Positions 1 to 11,890 of a stretch of 64,000 bases of DNA are shown here, one piece after another. The notes beneath the pieces are model-generated. The model searched no databases. It had not been told where the DNA came from and saw nothing but the letters and a program-made list of their open reading frames with translations. The number at the start of each line of letters is the position of its first letter. Positions within the stretch are counted from its first letter, which is position 1. Source of the stretch: Sipunculus nudus. Taxonomy: Eukaryota; Annelida; Sipuncula; Golfingiida; Sipunculidae. The stretch lies in the NCBI GenBank assembly GCA_026874595.1, contig CM049316.1, positions 46,741,695 to 46,805,694 of the forward strand. Direction: 5' to 3'. The translations under genes were made by a program, and so were the position numbers.

Positions 1-640
1 ATTGGGTCGGACTTTAGGGCATTATGGGCCAAGCCAGCTACTTGACTCTGCATCAATACAAGTATGATTATGAGAGATGGGTGGCCAACATTGTCAATCA
101 CGGGTGGGCTTAGGGCCGGCCATAATTCAATCTTAGCTGCCCGAGCCACAGGCTATAACACATATGTTGGTGCTTATTGAATCTGAGTGGAGGCCCATTC
201 CTCCCAGCGTCCAAGGGGATATAGATATGATTGAACTCGACCTCACAAATTGCCTCATTGCTGCAAATCCGTTCCATAAATTCATGGCTGCCTGCCCCTG
301 TATTGGCTTGAACAGGACTCATCAACACCTCACGATGGATATCATTTAATGCCTGATATCCTGGGCAGGATGCTGGAGGGATGAGGCTGCTGACGCTGGT
401 GATGGATGACTAGAGACAGAACATCTTGCCCCCTGTCAGACCGGCTTGACTGGCTGGCCTTCTCTACTGACACCCTCAAGCCAGGGCTTTGTAAAACTCA
501 AGCCCAGGTCAATAGCTGTTAATTAATGATTGACCTCACTGACCCCCAAATAGCTTCATTGTCACATGTGATTCTCTCGGGCTTGTTCTTGTCCTGGAGC
601 TTTCATTTTCTTTTGTAGGCTCTTCTCACTATGGGTCACC
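1..640. promoter_or_regulatory. GC-richer unique block, candidate conserved non-coding DNA
   Basis: No gene is seen. The block is clearly less AT-rich than the DNA after 700, keeps CpGs, and shows no internal repetition. Open frames occur on both strands but are short (61 and 72 codons) and resemble no family I recognise. It contains homeodomain-type cores (TTAATTAATGA near 520) and the 10-bp palindrome TCACATGTGA at 562-571, which recurs in another block at 10795-10804 with matching flanks. That suggests enhancer-like DNA, but only cross-species alignment would show constraint. The left edge is cut by the window. Confidence 0.4.
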
Positions 641-2336
641 TCTTTTGTTCCCTAATTACTGTAATACATGCCAGTTCTGTTTTAGGCCTCTCTCTGTTGG
701 ACTGCAGGAATAAGCTAAATAATTATTTATGTAAATTTATGTCATATCTCATAATTTATTTTTAATAATTTACTCAGATATTTTTACTGCCCATATATTT
801 TGGCATACCTATGGTACATAATTGAAATTCCATTAATATTTTATGCATAGAGTCCACTCAGCTACCCTTTTTTTTGGTTTAATTATAAATACCACTTATA
901 AACAAACAAAAGATAAAAATATGAAAAAATCGAAAGCATAATTAGTAGACTACTTGAAGTAAGGATTCTTGTAATATTGACATTTTTTATGATCAACATA
1001 ACAATTATTAATTATTATAATTCTTAAGTCATCCTCTTAGCCACAATGGTAATGAAAAATGACAATTAAGATGACTTTAATTGAAAAAAAAATTTAATAT
1101 GAGTATGATGCAGGTAAAAGAAAATTTACATTATTTTGGATTTTGTGAAATGGGTTAAGTTCCCATCTTCACGAATACAGATACATTTACATGAACCCAC
1201 CATGAGCTAGTAATGTTCCTTGGTAAGAATACAGTGGTGAGAGAGTGGAATGAAATCAAGTAATTTGAAACAAATGTCCACTGCCTATATTTAAGTGGAC
1301 AGAATTTTTATAAATCATGTATGGACTGAACAATATACAAGTTTTCTTCTGTTGATTAATTATCAGTTTCCAGTTGTGTAAATAATACAAATGTGTATGA
1401 TTCACATATTAAACAAGGCATTTTTGAGGGCTTCCTTGAAAAATATAAAATATTTGAGTGAAGTACATTTCTTGTATCGTGATGGATTAATAATGGGAGG
1501 TAATTCATGCTAATTTCACCATGCACAGATGAAACAATGTAGATCAGTCCTTTTTGTATGGTCCCCATGTTTAATTTTCTTAGAGGAGGGCTACCATATA
1601 TTCCTATGAATCTTTTACATCACTTTTATATCTGTCTTTTTTATACTTTATCTAATGTATAATTGCATACAGTATTCTAGCCCCACATATAAGGTGAAAT
1701 AAAAAAAATATAAACTTTTTATAATAAAGTTCTATGCTTAAAAAAATGGTTTCAAGTTTGAAAAAAAGGAAAGAAACATACATATATTTAGTATTTATGG
1801 GTGTGTAACATTCCAGAGTAATGTAACAAGGGTATGTAAATTTGGCACTACTCTCCTTTTTTACTATGAAAGCACACAGCCAGAGCGCTGTTTACTTCAG
1901 TATAGGATGTATATGAGGAACAAAGATAAAATGCTGGGCTTGACATGTAAGTGAGGGTCATTTGTCACTCGCTGCAGACATTCTGAAGTGAAACTAATGT
2001 ACAGAAAGCACTTATGATCAGCCATTGACTTAATATACTGGCTTTAAATAAATGCCATACAGATATTTATCTGATTAACTATCTAAGTTAAGAATAATGT
2101 TATCATAAGGCACTCGGTATCAGCATCCCTGGTAACTTTCCCAGAGTTTGACCATGGGGCCTCCCTGCTCCGTACTCATTTGATTTTGGCGGAGTGTTAG
2201 GAAATATGGGTGTCTGGGGATTTCCCTAATGAGCAAAATAATTTTTTACAAAAAACTTTTAAAAGCAGAATCTTAAAGAAAAAGTTATCCATGTGTAGTT
2301 GCAAAATTATATGTTATGTATGAATGTAAAATGTAA

Positions 2337-2338
<2 letters not shown>
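641..2338. other. AT-rich intergenic or intronic DNA
   Basis: Mostly low-complexity AT-rich sequence with short A and T runs and no usable open frame. One less AT-rich patch at about 2105-2240 is unique and could be a small conserved non-coding element; nothing else stands out. Confidence 0.6.

Positions 2339-2407
<69 letters not shown>
2339..2407. repeat. (AT)n microsatellite
   Basis: An uninterrupted AT dinucleotide run of about 69 bp (about 34 units). It is self-complementary, so it can extrude as a hairpin, and its length is likely polymorphic. Confidence 0.97.
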
Positions 2408-2410
<3 letters not shown>

Positions 2411-4275
2411 CATATATGTGTGGCAAGTGTATAATTTATACTTTCTTTTTCTTGAACTCTAGATTTTAAGATTTTCTTTCTCAATCAAAATATACTGCAA
2501 ATTATTATTTTATATAATACCTGTTATTATAGTATGATGATTGAATTATAAATATTATAAATAATTAGAAACTGCACATAATTTTTAACACATGTGCAAG
2601 GACACAATTTGAACAACTACTAGTATATCTCAACTGGAAAAAAAACCTTAATGAATAAAGAAATGTGTAAAAACATATTCTCATAGATGTCGCTTGCTTT
2701 CTTTATCTTTTTCTCTGGATCAAACTGGGGTTGTTTACATGTTTTCTGAATGTGGATGTAACATTGTAATTTGTACCATATGAAATCTGTTTTATCCATA
2801 TTAATTGATACATTTAAATGTTACTAAAAACTAAAATAAAAAAATTCATTCATATGGATTTTATTTTTAAATTATTATCTATATAAATATCTATATAAAT
2901 ATATATAAATGAAACAAACATAGCCTTTGCCATGATTTAATTTTCATTTACCACATGCAGTCAAATGACCAGTATTGCCTAAATGTCTCCTCACATCATT
3001 TCAAGTATGAACCCACTACATTTCTTATAATATCAGATACGTTATCTGTCAGTGACATGGATTTGCCTTATCTTTCTTAACTATCACACCAGGGAGTAGT
3101 GGGGTGGCCAGTTACTGTTTTGATTCTGCACTTCTATATAGATGGCTCAATCAACCCAATGTGGCAAGTCAGGAAACAGAACATGTGTCATCACTTAGAA
3201 TAAGGTATATTTATTATATTTAGTATATTTATATTCAAAATAAGCGTATTCATATTTTATATCAGACCTTCATAATGAACAAAGGAAGACAGATTCACAA
3301 GACATGGTAACAAAACTAAAAAGCCCAAACTGAGCTGGAACTCCTGCATAGCCTGCAGATAAACTGCTGTCATTTATTGTATGGAATAATATATTCATAA
3401 ATATTTAAATAATAAGGATATTGAGGCTTTCCAGCATCTGGTTAGTAATGATTACCTGTAGAGGCTGGGCAGGTTTATATATACCTAGCACTAGGTTTAA
3501 ACTGGTATATTATGAGCAAAGCAGTATCCTTAAAACTGATAAATTTTGGGTTGTTGTCAAGCCTGTCTGCATCAGTTGATACTTCAGTAATGTGTAAATA
3601 AAAGAAGTATGTTTTTATACTGCATTATGTCAGAGGTAGGATAAAGTTATTACGTTAATGAATATGAGGTGAGCACTGCAGACATCAGATACTTGAATAG
3701 ACCCCTTAAAATCTTAAGTGAGGATGAAGATAATCTGATGATAATTGTTAAAGCTTCACAGTTAAAGCGTCTGCATATATGATCAGGGGTAATCTGTAGT
3801 GGTCATAGTCTGTTGTTTATAAATAAAAGTGTATCTCTGAGGTTGTGCCTACCTGAATGAGGAGATGTATATGTGTGTGTATGTGTGTATAACTTTGGCA
3901 TACATGAAAATGAGTTTTACCAGAAAATGGGCTAATTCGTGATGTCGGTAATTGATGTGTTAAATGCTGTCATTACCTAAATATACTGGTACTTATAGTG
4001 CAGTACAGGTGACCTGCGACAAGTTGCTTTTACTGAGGGTCTGTCCTTATTTTTCTTGCTCCCACATGGAGCTTACTTGATGATTCCATCAACATTCACA
4101 CATTTATATAAAATTAACTTAAAAATAAGACAACATCATACTTTTCAAAGGAAAAATTAACTTTGAGTAATTCTCATTTGCAGCAGGACACCTGTACTGT
4201 ACTTTTACCATACCTTATACAGAGTATATTTCTTTTGCTTGTGAGCTGGTTGGTATATATGACTTTGCATTCTGA
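2408..4275. other. AT-rich DNA without visible gene
   Basis: Unique AT-rich sequence. A short patch at about 3425-3475 (TAGTAATGATTACCTG) is homeodomain-site-like. A TG-rich stretch at 3869-3890 is a minor microsatellite. No exon or RNA gene is supported. Confidence 0.55.
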
Positions 4276-4563
4276 GTGTTGTACAGGGTCAGTCACAGCC
4301 TTATTTCTGGGCACGAGGGCCATCTGGGATTGACAGTGAACTCACTAGTTAGCCAGGTGAGAGAAGTTGCCTCATTCCCTTCACATTTCATTTCCATTGT
4401 AATTGTACGTCGTCAGGATGCGTATGATTTGGACGAGATGGGAGGTCAGTCCAGCGGAAGTGATGGGCTGCCAGTGCCAGTGCTGGCCAACAACAGAACT
4501 GCACTTTGTTTTGCAATTACTGGAGTCATTTCTTATGATGCCAGTCTGTGTATTACTCCATAA
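4276..4563 (+). promoter_or_regulatory. Unique block with a 95-codon open frame; conserved non-coding DNA or possible exon
   Basis: This stretch is GC-richer than its surroundings. It is open for 95 codons on the plus strand, with an uncharacteristically mixed residue composition around 4420-4500 (DAYDLDEMGGQSSGSDG). A polypyrimidine-poor acceptor-like CAG at 4416-4418 and a donor-like GAGGTCAGT near 4443 are visible, but no partner exon lies within tens of kilobases and I recognise no domain. The sequence also holds TTGCAATTACTGGAG, typical of non-coding enhancer blocks. I favour regulatory DNA; a small exon of a long gene cannot be excluded. Confidence 0.3.
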
Positions 4564-4569
4564 AATGGA

Positions 4570-6450
4570 TTTGTAGCCTCACTATTAGGTGATGCTTGTC
4601 ACATCAATCTGAATATAGACTGGCCTCTTGAAATAACACCTTCTTAACAAAATTCTCACAAATTTTATTCAAAATTTAAGCTTTAGTCACAGATCTGTTA
4701 CAATAGTATATCCCCAATGCATGTCTGTGTGATGATAGTTTCAGAATGATGCATGTTTGACAGGTTCTTTTAACTGGTCATGGTCCGACTGGTCTTCTTA
4801 ATTCTGGTTTGTCTGCCCACAGAATCATCAAATGCAATGGGTTTGAATGTGTATATCAGTTTAAGTTTATTAGCCATTTCATAAGTTAAATATTTGAGTC
4901 CCGATTTAAGAAGTAAATATATATGAGAGGACAAGGTAAATTTCTGCTTTTTATAGCATTGCCAGGTTTGCAAAACTTGTATAATGAGTAAAGGACAGGG
5001 TTGGATCTTATGTCACAACCATTATGAACCTTACACCGTGTTTGTCCATTGGTTGCCAAGCAGATTATACTCACAGTCGTGCTCAGTTTTCTTAATGATA
5101 ATTTTAAGATGTCTTCTAAAGAGTTAACAATTTTGTGACCTGGGCTTTGTGATTAAAGATTAAAATAAACCTTTAATGCCATATTAAGAGCTTTTTTAAT
5201 ATTCTGTATTTCATTGGTTTTTGTTTTATTATAAAATTTTCCATGAGACCGATTTTGATATTTTTATGAAAATCCCATGTACATTCAAGTACAGATATTT
5301 TCAGGTACCATGGTATACATTACTTAGATTACCTACAGACCTCAAGGTGAAGAACCTCCAGTATTTATTCTATGTAATTATTTGATTCATTCAGTTATTT
5401 GTCTTTATTCAATTTCCCTAGCAATAATTGCTCTGTAAAATCAAAGTTTCTAGATGTCAGTACAGCTTTTATCAGTGACCAGTTGTAACTTTAAAGAACT
5501 ATTACTTTTACAGCAACATGATATTTGTTTTGGCAGATTTGGATGTATACATGGAAATGTATGCAGAAATAAATTTCAGTCCTGTTTTATTCTTAAATAC
5601 ACTTCAACAAACCACATAACTTCCACACTTTTGTCTTACTTGTACACATTACCTGATAAGAAAATTATACAGATCCATGTCATATTAATTACACTTTTTT
5701 CCTTATTGACTCCCATTGAATTATATAGAGACACATCATTTTATTGTATCATTTATAACATATTAAAGCTTAATTATTTACATTATGGTGAGTTTACTAA
5801 TACATAAACGGGCACTTTTGGAGATATAATGGTTTTCATCACCATTGTGTTGTACAGGATCTACACTTATATAATCTGTTTATACATTTGATGCTAATTC
5901 ATGTTATATCTGTTTAATATTTATAAATATAGTACCAAGAATTATTAACATGAATATGTAACTATACTGACTGACACGTGTACAATAATGTTGATATAAT
6001 CTGTTTCCCTGCTCTTATGTTTCATTGTTATTTACCTATCACAGAATAAGTATAGAGCCTCTCCTAGGAAATGTCTTCTTTAGTTTTGGTGTCACGCTGC
6101 ACATTACTTTTAAATCCAAATGAATTTTTACCTGAACTGGATTTTTAATGATAAAAATCACCAGATGGAAAGTCATTGTTCTCTCAATTTTAGTGATACA
6201 AACACTGGTCTAGGAATATTTTTAAAATATATTTTTATAGACATTTTTCTCAAGTGAAAAGGCATATAAAAATAAATATTGCAGACTCTGGGATTTTATT
6301 ATTTTCTGGAAATAGAGGAATGTAGATCAAGGCATTGTTGTTATGTATGTAAATAAAAAAAAAACGAGAAACAAAAAAGATATTCATGTCTAGGGATGTG
6401 GCGGATAATTTAAGAATAATTCTAAACCTTTTGAAGAGAACATAAACTTC
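4570..6450. other. AT-rich DNA, spurious open frames only
   Basis: AT-rich unique sequence. The longest open frame of the window (5454-5807, 117 codons) lies here. Its translation is Leu/Ile/Tyr/Ser/Thr-rich as expected of random AT-rich DNA, with no domain or signal I recognise, so it is not annotated as a gene. Confidence 0.6.
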
Positions 6451-6454
6451 TTGC

Positions 6455-6960
6455 ACCGTCAGTTACATGAGCGGTGACCCTGTGTATATTTGCCAGGGTT
6501 TCCTGCCAAATGGATGCAGCTTATTTGTAGCTTTTAGAGCCCATGCATTATAAGCTATGTTGATTTGATAGTTAATCAGCCAGAAGTCACCATCCATTTT
6601 CATATGCTGCTTTGCCGGAACCAGGGTTAGTGCACCAGGAAAGATGTCATTATCCCGATTTGGCCGGACTTTTTGCGGATACATAGCAGGGGGCCTGAAC
6701 TTTCATTGTCTTGAGTAGATTAGTAGTGAACGCTTACTTATTGTCCTTCCATTTTCTTGTAAGAGGGCCCTAATTGGCCCAGAGTGAAACCAGAAGCAGG
6801 TTGTATAGTGGGTAGGTAGGTCGGCAGGCTGAAAGCTTTTTGGGTAATCCCCCATGATTTGTGGATAAGGAAATCGTACCCTGAAGTGGGTGCTGAGTCG
6901 CTTATTGACCCCCTCAGGGGTTAAAGGTCAAGTCTGATTCTGCTGTGTCCTTGTGACTAA
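6455..6960. promoter_or_regulatory. GC-richer unique block, candidate enhancer
   Basis: A 500-bp island of balanced composition between AT-rich flanks, without repeats. It includes GTTAATCAGCC and AGGGCCCTAATTGGCCC type sequence near 6765, and retained CpGs (for example 6655-6680). The minus-strand frame at 6463-6684 has no family resemblance. It fits the pattern of the other candidate conserved non-coding blocks here. Confidence 0.4.
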
Positions 6961-7495
6961 AATTAGGGATAGTTATATAATATCCAGTTTTTACTTCTCG
7001 TATATGAATGAATAATTTTTTTAAAATTTTCATTCTAGTATTATTCCTAGACCTAAGTAAATGTAAGAATTTTTTACCAATGGGTCATCATCTTTTTTTA
7101 ATCTTTGCATAAAAATTTCAGAATTCTGTGAAACATTTGTTATCTCAGAAAAAGGACCGGCCCTCCATTTATTTTGTTTCATACGTTTATATCCATAAAA
7201 AATGTTCTTCCACATTTTACCTTCCATATAATTGTATGGTATAATAATATATCATGAAATGTCAACCTGAAAAAGAGAAGTGGATATTTAAACTTTTAGT
7301 TAATATATCATCAAGATGTTGCATCTTCTTTTTCAGACAGCAAAAAATTCTTAAATCCTATCAGGGAAGCCTGTTTCTTCATAGTGTTTCTACAATTCAT
7401 GTCTTGATAAATGAAGAATATATTTTGTCTCAAACCAGATAACTCTGTTTTACATGAGACCAGGCATGTAAAATTGTTACTTTATGACCTGAATA
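6961..7495. other. AT-rich spacer
   Basis: AT-rich, unique. Two short random open frames; nothing else seen. Confidence 0.55.
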
Positions 7496-7499
7496 TGTG

Positions 7500-8770
7500 A
7501 AGATTCATGGCTCTGGTCAGTGTGAATAACATTTGTTTAAACAACCCCCAGTGTCCAACTGCCGCATGAAAGTTGGCCAATAAGGATAAACGCTGGAGTA
7601 AGCGCTGTAAGATTTGTGAGAGTCACACCTGCCAGCCCGTCATTGCTACTGAGCGGATTTTAGTAGCCCCATGACAAATATGGCTATAAGCATAATATCT
7701 GGCATTAGGTCATGGGCAGGCAGTCAACATAAACCCTACTGTAGGAGCACACCACAGGTTGTTCAGGTGATGAGAAACGACTTTCCGATGAGCAGTCGGA
7801 ACACAGTGCTAACTTTGTAATTTCCTGTAAATTTGAAAGGCAGGCAAAAACTGGTCCCCCGGTAGCCATTCCGTGTGCCAGTCTGTTGAGCAACGATCAG
7901 TCTTATGCCATGACACCCGGACTGTTAGGCCGCCAAAATATCGTCGGGAGCTGTTTGGCGGGCTGTTATGTTCAACGCATCATTACCACAGCTTTTTGCA
8001 GCAGCCCCGTCACTTTGCTGCGCAGGGCAGACATGCATTACAGATATCAGTGCCACTGCCATCCCCAATGAAGATCGACCTTTGCCAAGTTGACAGCGGG
8101 GAGCCTGGCCAATTTTCTCACAAAATTATTTGCTAACAGTGGATGTTAAGAAAGCCATCTCTTTTGGGACAGCTGTGTCCCTTGAGATCCATAAACTCTG
8201 CCGGCATAATGCTTAGTTTGCATTTTTGTAGCCAATAAATATGCCGTGTCTTGACAAATATTACTGCTTGTCTTTTTCAATTTTGGCTTGGGTCCCACCG
8301 ATGGGGAACGTCATTTAGCGCGCCCACAGGGGAGGGCCCCATCACACAAAGATAAAGAGCAGAATAATGAACTGTCCTGTGCTGCTGAAATCAAAATGGT
8401 TTCTTCTGCAGACTGAATTAGGACATCAAAGATATAGTTCTGTAAGTGATTTGTGGGCTTGCAGGGAAACTGACACTGGGTAGCTATAGATTCGCCAATT
8501 TAAACTTTTGCCAGGCCCGCCTGCTTCTGATACAATGAGGTCTGGTGGAGGGTCTCATTTATGATATTGTTCGGATGTAGATTTTTATTTGACAGTGGTG
8601 GTAACTCTTGCTGTATCTGAGGGAGGGCTGCAGATGATCCCACTCAATCCAACCTGGATTGATCACCCCCTACAGGCTTCTTGCTCTGTCAAACATGCCA
8701 CCACTAAATCTACCGCAGTAATGATGGATTCCAGTGCAGAAATAACGCACCACAACCAACCGCAGGTGTA
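7500..8770. promoter_or_regulatory. Long GC-richer, CpG-retaining unique block
   Basis: About 1.27 kb of near-continuous balanced-composition DNA, the strongest such block in the left half. CpG is frequent at 7560-7600, 7850-8000 and 8280-8330 (including GCGCGCCC near 8320). Open frames exist on both strands (87 codons at 7873-8136 plus, 62 codons minus) but overlap in several frames and look like no known protein. Likely one or several tightly spaced conserved non-coding elements. A promoter with an upstream non-coding exon is the main alternative, though no TATA box or initiator can be fixed. Confidence 0.42.
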
Positions 8771-9414
8771 AACACTGCACATGTGTTAAAACAAAGTTTT
8801 TTTTTTCTTTTCTTTTTTTTTGTGATCAAATTATGATGTCTATGCTCACTTCATATTTATGAAAATTCCTGATGCAGTTTAAAATCAATAAAAGGGCATT
8901 GTTTGTGCTCTATTTTTATTTCATTACTAGTCATACTTCTCCACACTGTCATGATCATTTTTTAATTCTCTGAGATGGTATTAAGATATTTCATAAGTTA
9001 TTCCTAGGGGGCAAACTTTTTTCCTCTGCATACTTAATTAAAAATGCTTATATTTAGGAAAAATATCAATAAAACCTAACTGAAGTAGCAATCAGAATAT
9101 ATGTTGAAAGATTGTATTGTTTGAGGAACAATTGAAAATGCATTCAGATTCTTTAGTTATATTATTAAAAGATTAAAAACAAGCAGATCGATGTTCATAA
9201 ATAAATTTAGGTAGTGCTAACCATAGTTAGAAAAATTGATATGAGATTTTACATTTATGGAGATGTTGATCAAAATGTATGGCAGATCAGTGAATGTGAT
9301 GTCATTTATGTCAGGGTGTGTAAAATGGATTTCATGAACAAGAAAGATTTATGTTTGAAAGAAGAATTACCATTGAAGTTCAGTTGTTTTACAAAAACAT
9401 AGGTAGTAAAATTA
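8771..9414. other. AT-rich spacer with T-tracts
   Basis: Begins with a T-rich tract interrupted by C (8798-8821), then AT-rich unique sequence. The 62-codon frame at 9214-9402 is not convincing. Confidence 0.55.
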
Positions 9415-9560
9415 GGTGTGATCTGTGCAGTTGTATTTTGTCCCGCCTGGCACCTTTCTCCTGTGGGTGTAAAAGTAACGCGTTACAGCTCTGACATGAG
9501 TGGAAATGAGGCCAGCTGGCCTGGGAATCAGCTAAATTCCACGACTTTTTCCTAAGACAG
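9415..9560. promoter_or_regulatory. Small unique block with two 12-bp perfect palindromes
   Basis: GC-richer island carrying GTAACGCGTTAC at 9475-9486 (core ACGCGT) and GGCCAGCTGGCC at 9510-9521 (E-box core CAGCTG). Both are perfectly self-complementary and lie 23 bp apart. The stretch 9500-9519 is also 18/20 identical to 12317-12336. The arrangement suggests dimeric factor binding sites. Confidence 0.4.
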
Positions 9561-10584
9561 AAAACTAAAGCAGTAATTGTTTTGCCTCTATTGGCCTTCC
9601 TCCCCTGTCTGTTTTAAAATCAACAGTCTTTTGTATTAAAGTTAAATGATCAAGCAAAACAAAATTTTGACATTTTATTGAGGGGGTCACATTGATCAGG
9701 ATTGTTCTTTTTGGATAACTATTATATATTTCTAGGTTATTCATAGAAGCACATGGCAAAGATCATTGTTGCATCTTATGTAGTTCTGCTCAATGGCCAA
9801 ATCTGGAATCTGTTTAAATAATCAAGACAAGCATATAAGGTCAGGACTCACAAGTTGGTCATCCTGTATGGCCATGTGTCCTCTAAGCCTTTTTACATAT
9901 ATGTAAATCACATCCTTTTTTTTGCTAGTTGAACAGCTGATATATTTCCTGATCTGATGTATTTATTCAGAATGATATGTCCAGATAATGCCAAAGAAAG
10001 CTTGAAGATAACTTCTAGTTGTAGGAATAAGTTGTAAAATCATATCAGTTAATTGAAAGATAAAAATGATTGATTATTGATTATCCATTGATCATTTTAT
10101 GTACCTTCTATGTTACAATGAAATCTGCAGTCGATTTATACCTAAAATATTTACTGAGAAAATTAATTTTGAATTATTTATCAAGCTGAAAAATTAAAGT
10201 AATATCCATGTTGTTGACATGTATATGTTTCACAGCCCTCAATTTAATGTTGTTCGCTATTTTGTGCTCCTTCTTTCTTATATCTCTGACTCCTCTGGAT
10301 GTGCATACACAATCTTTCATGATTGATAAAAAAAAAATGCAACTAATGCATTCGATTATGAAAGAAAACAACCAATCATTGATTGAATTCAATAATTTGC
10401 CCGCCACTAATAACTACAAAAAAAAATCATGTATACTGGACCAGGGAACTTTCTTTCAATAGATTATTTTCAGAAAGATAGGAGGAGACACACATACATT
10501 TGTGTATGTGGCTATTTTACATGTGGCTATTTGTAAAATAGCCTGGACTCTGAAGATTCACTATAATCTGTTTGGAAGCCCCCA
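9561..10584. other. AT-rich spacer
   Basis: Unique AT-rich DNA. Frames on both strands at 10174-10462 overlap antisense and lack recognisable features. One short inverted repeat (10510-10543) is listed separately. Confidence 0.55.
10510..10543. repeat. Perfect 11-bp inverted repeat, 12-nt loop
   Basis: GGCTATTTTAC at 10510-10520 pairs exactly with GTAAAATAGCC at 10533-10543. The loop itself repeats part of the arm (GTGGCTATTT). A short stem-loop of unknown role, too short for a typical miRNA precursor. Confidence 0.75.
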
Positions 10585-10830
10585 ACATACATTAAAGTCC
10601 CTCAGAGAAGTCACACTTCAGGGAAAAAAAGGATCCCATCAGAAAGGAAAACATCACCAACGAGGAAAAGAGAGGCTGCATGAGCAAGCAGTTATCGGGA
10701 AACTCAAATTTATTCCTGTCACAGCTGAAAACTGTATCACCTTGAGGATTTTACAACAGGCTTTATAATGTTAGCTTAATGAGCTTCAGCATTGTCACAT
10801 GTGATGCTACAGTCAGGTATACTGCTCTGT
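10585..10830. promoter_or_regulatory. Unique block sharing a 16-bp motif with the block at 1-640
   Basis: Balanced-composition DNA with an 88-codon plus-strand frame overlapping it (10502-10768), Lys/His/Gln-rich and unrecognised. It ends with CATTGTCACATGTGAT at 10790-10805, identical to 557-572. That supports two related regulatory blocks 10 kb apart. Confidence 0.35.
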
Positions 10831-11629
10831 TAAATTAAGACAAGGTACTGCTTGTGAATGCCAGGGTTTCAGGACATTCTTCCACCAAGAATCCAGTCTG
10901 CCGAGCCAGTGACCTACTTCACCCAGGGTGTAGAGTTCAAACCCTTAACATTTTGGACTTTTATTGTGGACTTTAGGTACTTACCAGTTATAACCAATGT
11001 CTTCTAAAATATTGGAGTGCTTACAGTTGGACTGCATTCAGCTGACCAACTGTCAAACATGTTTGGACTGTCCTTACCTCATGCTTTTATTGACCAGATA
11101 TTGAAGGCTAGCTTAGAGAGAAATTTTGTGCCATGATGTTGTAAAGTCATGTAAAAAAGGGTTGGTTTATTCTATAAGTATTTTTTCCAGCTGCCAACAG
11201 CCTTATTGCCAAATCAGGTCAAATCATACTTGCACAGATGGCTAGAGGGCAGCAAAGCAGAAAAATTTGGCTTCGACATATATTTGCTTAAGACAAGACA
11301 CACTTTAATATGGAGCAAACAGGCAGATGAAAGCCCAGTTTCTGTGATCATATGTGGACCAATATTTTATTTGATTTTTGCTGTGTGGATTACTGGAAAA
11401 TATATATTTTTTCTATGGAAAATTTAGTAAAATGAATAAATTTTACACTTTATTGTGAGTTTACTTCAACATGGATGTAAGTGAACATGTATATTTAAGC
11501 ATATGCGTAATTACTTTTGATATATATAATGTACATGTAAAAATGTTACATAAATTCAGGTAATAAATAATTAATCATAGATATTGTTCACCAAGCACTA
11601 CCATGACTATTTAATAAAACAGTGATATA
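10831..11629. other. AT-rich spacer
   Basis: Unique DNA without visible gene; the 73-codon frame at 11206-11427 is unconvincing. Confidence 0.5.
10880..10990 (+). repeat. Possible decayed tRNA-derived SINE fragment
   Basis: AGTTCAAACCC near 10936 is one base from a pol III B box (GGTTCRANNCC). No convincing A box is visible at the usual distance upstream and no poly-A or TSD can be defined, so this is tentative. Confidence 0.2.
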
Positions 11630-11890
11630 GTGAGTCCCCTCCAGAGTTCAGCCTACTTGAGTTTAAATCCAAGTCTGAGTCCTTGAGGTTCAAGTCCTAG
11701 TCCACCTTAGAGTGTGAGTCATCTGGAACCAAGTGGAGCTTCCCTCATATTGGACTCAACCTGATTTCTTTAGGCTTTACCACCAAGTCCAAGCACAAGT
11801 CTGAATGAAGGACCCTCAAGTCCAAGACTCTCAAGTGCAAGTAAGTTGGAGTCTGTATGAAGTGGACTTTAGGCAAAGTCTGGATGCAAG
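11630..11890. repeat. Degenerate short-period repeat rich in CAAGTCC/GAGTCC
   Basis: Variants of CAAGTCC, GAGTCC and AAGTCT recur every 10-25 bp (for example AATCCAAGTCTGAGTCCTTG near 11668 and CCACCAAGTCCAAGCACAAG near 11782). This looks like an old microsatellite of about 6-7 bp that has decayed by substitution and indels. Confidence 0.65.

Noticed and set aside
5454-5807. 117-codon plus-strand open frame
   Set aside because: Composition is that of random AT-rich DNA; no domain, no splice context, no similarity I recognise.
7873-8136. 87-codon frame in the CpG-retaining block
   Set aside because: Overlaps another plus frame and a minus frame of similar length; no recognised domain, so openness is probably due to composition.
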